64,000 nt of DNA from Bacillus sp. sid0103 (GTDB taxonomy: Bacteria > Bacillota > Bacilli > Bacillales_B > DSM-18226). This document shows positions 60,012 through 64,000 of this stretch, in pieces; position 1 is the stretch's first letter; the number at the start of each line of letters is the position of its first letter. A program made the position numbers and the translations under genes. The stretch lies in the NCBI RefSeq assembly GCF_019219025.1, contig NZ_JAHUWN010000021.1, positions 51,915 through 115,914 on the forward strand. Reading direction: 5' to 3'. The notes under the pieces were generated by a model, which was not told the DNA's origin, made no database searches, and saw only the letters and a list, made by a program, of their open reading frames with translations.

Positions 60012-61472
60012 ATGAAAAAACGAAAGCTTGCACTACAAATTTTGTGCGGTATCATTCTTGTTTTCTTAATTGTAACCGTTTTCAAAACACTGACACTACA
60101 GTCAAAACAACCTGTCCCCCACCGGGCAGACGTAGCAATTAGCGAAGAAGAGGCTCTCCGTCATTTATCCACAGCTATCACCTTCAAAACCGTATCCTAT
60201 CAAGACCGTAGTAAATTCGATTTTAAAGAATTTGATAAATTTATTGCCTTTTTACAAGAAAGCTTCCCCCATGTTTATGAGCAGCTTGAATTTGAAAAGG
60301 TAAATCATTATGCCCTTGTGTATAAATGGAAAGGGACAGATGCAAGCAAAAAGCCAATCGGCTTAACAAGTCATTATGATGTGGTCCCTGTCTTATCTGG
60401 AACGGAAGCCAATTGGGAGCAAGATCCTTTCAGTGGTGCTGTTGTGGACGGAAAGATATGGGGCCGGGGAACGTTAGATGACAAAATTGGTGTAATCGGC
60501 ATTTTAGAAGCGGTTAATTATTTATTAAACAAAGGCTTCCAACCGGAGCGAGATATGTATTTCATGTTTGGATTTGATGAAGAAATTGGCGGTGATGATG
60601 GGGCGAGAGCCATTGTAGACTCCCTAAAAGATAGAGGGGTCACATTTGACTATGTTTTAGATGAAGGGGGCGCAATTGTCGAAAACATGGTTCCTGGGGT
60701 GAACCAGCCTGTTGGTGTCGTTGGTATTTCTGAAAAAGGATCTGCTACGGCAGAATTAACGATTGAAGGCAGCGGCGGTCATTCCTCCCAGCCAAAGGAC
60801 CACACCAATATTGGCAGGATATCAAAAGCGATAGCTAAATTAGAAGATACCCAGTTTAATGGCGACCTTAGAGGTCCGGGTGAAGACTTATTTGAATTTG
60901 TTGCACCGGAAATGAGTTTTGGAATGAAATATGTATTTGCCAACAAAGGTATTTTCGAGCCAGTGATTAAAAAAATATTACTTGGTCAGCCAGCTTCTGC
61001 AGCATTAATTCGTACCACGATCGCCCCAACGATTTTTCAGGCGGGCGAGCAATATAATGCTTTACCAGAAAAGGCTACAGCCATCATCAACCTCCGTCTT
61101 ATGCCTGGTGATTCCTTAGGAGAGGTAAAGAAGTTCATTAAAGCTACCATAGAAGATGATGATATTAAAGTGACGATAACGGGAAATGAAGCATCCAAGG
61201 TGTCTTCGATTAAGGGATGGCCATTTAAGTCGATTCAACAAGCTGCAAGAAATGTTTATGGTAATGCAGTCGTTGCCCCCTATTTAATGTTTGCCGGCTC
61301 TGATGCACGGCAATATGACACTATTTCGAAGAATACGTACCGGTTCTTACCTGTCCAGATTACTTCAGAAGATCTCAACCGAATGCATGGCACGAATGAA
61401 CATGTCAGTATCGAAAACTACCTGAAGGCGATTCAGTTTTATGCGGAAGTCATTTTGGAGTCTAATAAATAA
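60012..61472 (+). CDS. M20-family metallopeptidase, membrane-anchored
   Basis: About 486 residues. Residues 5-28 form a signal anchor (LALQILCGIILVFLIVTVF). The catalytic domain has the zinc ligand in SHYDVVPV, RGTLDDKIGV and the base in FGFDEEIGGDDGA, then a dimerisation domain and the C-terminal H in MHGTNEHVSIENY. It is similar to the CPS1/PM20D1 carboxypeptidase-aminoacylase group. It probably acts outside the membrane on peptides or N-acyl amino acids. ATG at 60012 follows TGGAGG. Confidence 0.87.
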   Translation: MKKRKLALQILCGIILVFLIVTVFKTLTLQSKQPVPHRADVAISEEEALRHLSTAITFKTVSYQDRSKFDFKEFDKFIAFLQESFPHVYEQLEFEKVNHYALVYKWKGTDASKKPIGLTSHYDVVPVLSGTEANWEQDPFSGAVVDGKIWGRGTLDDKIGVIGILEAVNYLLNKGFQPERDMYFMFGFDEEIGGDDGARAIVDSLKDRGVTFDYVLDEGGAIVENMVPGVNQPVGVVGISEKGSATAELTIEGSGGHSSQPKDHTNIGRISKAIAKLEDTQFNGDLRGPGEDLFEFVAPEMSFGMKYVFANKGIFEPVIKKILLGQPASAALIRTTIAPTIFQAGEQYNALPEKATAIINLRLMPGDSLGEVKKFIKATIEDDDIKVTITGNEASKVSSIKGWPFKSIQQAARNVYGNAVVAPYLMFAGSDARQYDTISKNTYRFLPVQITSEDLNRMHGTNEHVSIENYLKAIQFYAEVILESNK

Positions 61473-61551
61473 GTGGTTATCTTATCAATCTTTAATTAGC
61501 TTTAAAACAGGTCTAACTTGGTGAAACTCGTTTATATCATGGCATCAAGCC

Positions 61552-61577
61552 ATTTTAATCAAACGTTTGATTAGTTT
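61552..61577. promoter_or_regulatory. Palindrome TAATCAAACGTTTGATTA, isolated copy
   Basis: A perfect 18-bp palindrome followed by GTTTTTC, as in the cluster at 48670. It lies 80 nt after the peptidase gene and could act either as a weak terminator or as a protein site. Confidence 0.5.
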
Positions 61578-61658
61578 TTCATTCAATTAAAGTGAAATAA
61601 CAAGGAAATTTCTTAATGAATGTGAACAAAACTCATAAGGTATCTATTAAATATTAGG

Positions 61659-61693
61659 AAAGGATACTGTAATCATACGGTATCCTTTTTTTA
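61659..61693 (+). terminator. Terminator-like hairpin before the SleB-like gene
   Basis: AAAGGATAC and GTATCCTTT pair around a 12-nt loop and are followed by a T-run. Confidence 0.75.
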
Positions 61694-61763
61694 ATAAAAA
61701 AATTACATAAAAGGGTAAAATTAGAAGAAGATAAAATTATTAATGTTCTTAGGAGGCTATATT

Positions 61764-62483
61764 TTGCGAGAAAAAGCTTTCATTAAGACACGGCTCATTT
61801 TTATTGTTCTTTTAATTGTGTTCATCACCACTAGCGAACAAAGTAAAGACGCACTAGCGTTTACAAGTCAGGTGCTGCAAAGAGGTTCGACAGGAGAGGA
61901 CGTAATTGAGTTACAGTCACGACTCAAATATAACGGCTTTTATAAAAGTGAGGTAGACGGTGTTTTTGGCTGGAATACTTACTGGGCCGTTCGGAATTTT
62001 CAAGATCAATTCGGTCTGCCTGTCGATGGAATTGTCGGGGCAAAAACAAAGGCTGCTATTGTTAAAGCTACAAAGTATGAAAAACCAGGTTCATCAGGTA
62101 ATAATTCTGCTAATGTACCATCCGGTTTTTCACAGAATGATATTCAATTGATGTCAAACGCTGTTTACGGGGAATCACGTGGAGAGGAATACACTGGGCA
62201 GGTAGCTGTTGCAGCTGTTATTTTAAATCGTGTCACCAACTCATCATTTCCTGATACAGTGGCAGGTGTCATCTATCAACCCGGGGCCTTTACTGCAGTA
62301 GCAGATGGCCAGATTAATTTAACTCCTAATGCGACAGCGAAGAAAGCAGTTATGGATGCCATCAACGGCTGGGATCCTAGCGAAGGGGCTATTTACTATT
62401 TTAATCCTGACACCGCGACAAGCAGTTGGATATGGAGTCGTCCACAAATTAAAAGAATTGGAAAACATATATTTTGTAGATAG
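61764..62483 (+). CDS. SleB-like spore cortex/cell wall hydrolase
   Basis: About 239 residues. A signal peptide (KTRLIFIVLLIVFITTSEQS) is followed by a peptidoglycan-binding domain (LQRGSTGEDVIELQSRLKYNGFY...DGVFGWNT) and the SleB hydrolase_2 domain with catalytic Glu in NAVYGESRGE and the C-terminal WIWSRPQIKRIGKHIFCR. It is a lytic transglycosylase-type enzyme that degrades spore cortex at germination or vegetative wall (SleB/YkvT/CwlJ group). The TTG start follows AGGAGG. No ypeB partner follows, so it is more YkvT-like than true sleB. Confidence 0.85.
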   Translation: MREKAFIKTRLIFIVLLIVFITTSEQSKDALAFTSQVLQRGSTGEDVIELQSRLKYNGFYKSEVDGVFGWNTYWAVRNFQDQFGLPVDGIVGAKTKAAIVKATKYEKPGSSGNNSANVPSGFSQNDIQLMSNAVYGESRGEEYTGQVAVAAVILNRVTNSSFPDTVAGVIYQPGAFTAVADGQINLTPNATAKKAVMDAINGWDPSEGAIYYFNPDTATSSWIWSRPQIKRIGKHIFCR

Positions 62484-62500
62484 TTGTATTTAAGTAACTA

Positions 62501-62539
62501 AAAAGACTTGGAAGCTTAAACAGCTTCCAAGTCTTTTTT
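62501..62539. terminator. Bidirectional terminator between SleB-like gene and tRNA operon
   Basis: The stem AAGACTTGGAAGCT/AGCTTCCAAGTCTT has TTTTTT on the right and AAAAA on the left, so it can end both the rightward gene and the leftward rrn-tRNA transcript. Confidence 0.9.
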
Positions 62540-62553
62540 GAGATTATATGTGA

Positions 62554-62627
<74 letters not shown>

Positions 62628-62638
62628 AAAAATTTAAT

Positions 62639-62712
62639 TGGAGCGGGTGAAGAGAATCGAACTCTCATCATCAGCTTGGAAGGCTGAGGTTTTACCACTA
62701 AACTACACCCGC
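62639..62712 (-). tRNA. tRNA-Gly (TCC)
   Basis: Minus strand GCGGGTGTAGTTTAGTGG, anticodon loop CTTCCAA (TCC), discriminator T and encoded CCA. It is 74 nt. Confidence 0.95.
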
Positions 62713-62723
62713 AAATAAAAAAA

Positions 62724-62798
62724 TGGCTGGGCTAGCTGGATTTGAACCAACGCATGTCGCAGTCAAAGTGCGATGCCTTACCGCTTGGCTATAGCCCA
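62724..62798 (-). tRNA. tRNA-Gln (TTG)
   Basis: Minus strand TGGGCTATAGCCAAGCGG, anticodon TTG in CTTTGAC, discriminator G and encoded CCA. It is 75 nt. Confidence 0.95.
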
Positions 62799-62814
62799 AT
62801 ATGTTAAAAATAAA

Positions 62815-62891
62815 TGGGGCGACTGATGGGAATCGAACCCACGAATGCCTGAACCACAATCAGGTGCGTTAACCACTTCGCCACAATCGCC
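62815..62891 (-). tRNA. tRNA-His (GTG)
   Basis: Minus strand GGCGATTGTGGCGAAGTGG, anticodon GTG, with an extra 5' G pairing with C73 (8-bp acceptor) as required for tRNA-His, and encoded CCA. Confidence 0.95.
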
Positions 62892-62935
62892 AAAATCTAT
62901 ATATATTAATAGTAGGAAACCTACTAGAAAAAAGA

Positions 62936-63012
62936 TGGCGGTCCGGACGGGACTCGAACCCGCGACCTCCTGCGTGACAGGCAGGCATTCTAACCAACTG
63001 AACTACCGGACC
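62936..63012 (-). tRNA. tRNA-Asp (GTC)
   Basis: Minus strand GGTCCGGTAGTTCAGTTGG, anticodon GTC in CTGTCAC, discriminator G and encoded CCA. It lies only 3 nt from the next tRNA. Confidence 0.95.
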
Positions 63013-63015
63013 AAA

Positions 63016-63089
<74 letters not shown>

Positions 63090-63250
63090 ACGATAATAAA
63101 ACCATAATATTTTATTCATGCCCTAAGTTGCATGAACTGTATCAATCTCAGAAAGCATATGCAAGCAGCAGCTCGATTGATACAACTCGCAGATTTTTCA
63201 TAGAAGCAATGCTCGTTGCTCCACCCCGCGATAATAATATTTAAAAAATA
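63090..63250. other. Inserted segment between tRNA-fMet and tRNA-Ser
   Basis: The gap is 161 nt, far longer than the other tRNA gaps. Its right end repeats the 5' terminal part of tRNA-fMet (TGCTCCACCCCGCGA at 63217-63231, also at 63075-63090). It also holds the perfect 10-bp inverted repeat TGTATCAATC/GATTGATACA at 63138-63184. It looks like a recombination scar or small insertion. Confidence 0.6.
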
Positions 63251-63343
63251 TGGAGGAGGAAGAGGGATTCGAACCCCCGCGCGGTTTGACCCGCCTGTCG
63301 GTTTTCAAGACCGATCCCTTCAGCCAAACTTGGGTATTCCTCC
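63251..63343 (-). tRNA. tRNA-Ser (TGA)
   Basis: Minus strand GGAGGAATACCCAAGTTTGG, anticodon TGA in CTTGAAA, long variable arm and encoded CCA. It is 93 nt. Confidence 0.95.
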
Positions 63344-63364
63344 AGTGTCAAACAAAAATTCATT

Positions 63365-63441
63365 TGGTAGCGGCGGAGGGGATCGAACCCCCGACCTTAC
63401 GGGTATGAACCGTACGCTCTAGCCAGCTGAGCTACACCGCC
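63365..63441 (-). tRNA. Elongator tRNA-Met (CAT)
   Basis: Minus strand GGCGGTGTAGCTCAGCTGG, anticodon CAT in TTCATAC, acceptor with G1-T72 wobble, discriminator A and encoded CCA. Confidence 0.94.
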
Positions 63442-63460
63442 AAAGAACAAATATAATTTA

Positions 63461-63536
63461 TGGTGGAGGATGACGGGATCGAACCGCCGACCCTCTGCTT
63501 GTAAGGCAGATGCTCTCCCAGCTGAGCTAATCCTCC
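63461..63536 (-). tRNA. tRNA-Val (TAC)
   Basis: Minus strand GGAGGATTAGCTCAGCTGGG, anticodon TAC in CTTACAA, discriminator A and encoded CCA. Confidence 0.95.
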
Positions 63537-63577
63537 ACAACGATGAAAGTTATTTTTCTCTTGCATAAAAAAAACTT

Positions 63578-63652
63578 TGGTGACCCCTACGGGATTCGAA
63601 CCCGTGTTACCTCCGTGAAAGGGAGGTGTCTTAACCACTTGACCAAGGGGCC
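63578..63652 (-). tRNA. tRNA-Glu (TTC)
   Basis: Minus strand GGCCCCTTGGTCAAGTGG, anticodon TTC in CTTTCAC, discriminator A and encoded CCA. It is the first tRNA after 5S rRNA. Confidence 0.95.
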
Positions 63653-63673
63653 GCTATAAATAGTAAGCAAAAT

Positions 63674-63693
63674 AATAGCCCCGTTTGGGGCTA
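63674..63693 (-). terminator. Hairpin between 5S rRNA and tRNA-Glu
   Basis: The stem TAGCCCC/GGGGCTA with a 4-nt loop is followed on the minus strand by TTATTTTG. It could terminate part of the rRNA transcripts before the tRNA genes, or be a processing signal. Confidence 0.6.
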
Positions 63694-63694
63694 G

Positions 63695-63810
<116 letters not shown>

Positions 63811-63872
63811 CTATATGAGGTTTTATTCCCTCAAAACTAGATAATTGACAATCATCATATATACTTTTCATT

Positions 63873-64000
63873 TTGGTTAAGTCCTCGAACGATTAGTATC
63901 AGTCAGCTCCACATGTTACCACGCTTCCACCTCTGACCTATCAACCTGATCATCTTTCAGGGTTCTTACTAGCTTGCGCTATGGGAAATCTCATCTTGAG
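63873..64000 (-). rRNA. rrl: 23S ribosomal RNA, 3' end (partial)
   Basis: The minus strand contains TGGAGCTGACTGATACTAAT and ends GAGGACTTAACC, the standard 3' end of Bacillus 23S rRNA. The rest lies beyond the window edge. The order 23S-5S-tRNAs is that of a Bacillus rrn operon. Confidence 0.95.

Overview
The window looks like chromosomal DNA from a Gram-positive, endospore-forming member of the Bacillaceae (Bacillus/Neobacillus type). The basis is low G+C, strong AGGAGG-type ribosome binding sites, frequent TTG and GTG starts, typical Bacillus gene families (YkhA-like thioesterase, DbpA, Des/DesR, RNase J, SleB-like hydrolase, DUF421), guanine and lysine riboswitches, and an rRNA/tRNA operon of Bacillus layout. 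Genus and species are inference.

Layout. 0.2-7 kb: an RlmN-type rRNA methyltransferase, a GC-rich dispersed hairpin repeat, a stand-alone FabF, a tiny phospholipase A2-motif protein, a lipoprotein, a quinone oxidoreductase, a degenerate tandem array and a TerB-like protein. 7.1-7.9 kb: a guanine riboswitch with terminator in front of a truncated nucleoside transporter. 8.1-19.8 kb: a sugar catabolic locus (DeoR regulator, triosephosphate-isomerase paralogue, three TIM-barrel isomerases/epimerases, two aldolase-family enzymes, DhaK/DhaL kinase, MFS carrier, and divergent RpiB and GlpX) with shared operator-like sequences and a cre site. 20-27 kb: acetyltransferase, alkaline phosphatase, a Pho-box-like promoter driving a glycosyltransferase and a membrane hydrolase, and an orphan sensor kinase. 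28-38 kb: branched-chain aminotransferase, a cation/proton antiporter, an ArsR-SDR pair, threonine dehydratase and others. 39.4-44.9 kb: a second sugar locus with KguE/KguK/KguT-like genes, a LacI regulator and an HPS/PHI-like pair. 45-54 kb: oxidoreductase, a frameshifted membrane gene, a methyltransferase, a long tandem array, a palindrome cluster and a MarR-MFS pair, then lysine riboswitch-dapA-RNase J. 54-62 kb: desaturase with a broken desR and no desK, LysR regulator, thioesterase, DbpA, M20 peptidase and SleB-like hydrolase. 62.5-64 kb: ten tRNA genes, 5S rRNA and the 3' end of 23S rRNA, all on the minus strand.

The main integrated readings are inferences. (1) The 39-45 kb locus could degrade 2-ketogluconate by phosphorylation, 2-keto/3-keto isomerisation by a PHI-like SIS protein, and decarboxylation to ribulose 5-phosphate by an HPS/KGPDC-family enzyme, instead of reduction by KguD. 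(2) The 8-20 kb locus carries the enzyme families of tetrulose (erythrulose) phosphate metabolism. (3) Three tandem arrays at 6.1, 30.4 and 48.2 kb share an exact 52-bp period, close to five turns of B-DNA, although the 30.4 kb array has a different unit sequence; each unit carries an inverted repeat. (4) Several genes are decaying: the nucleoside transporter, desR and two CBO0543-like membrane genes.
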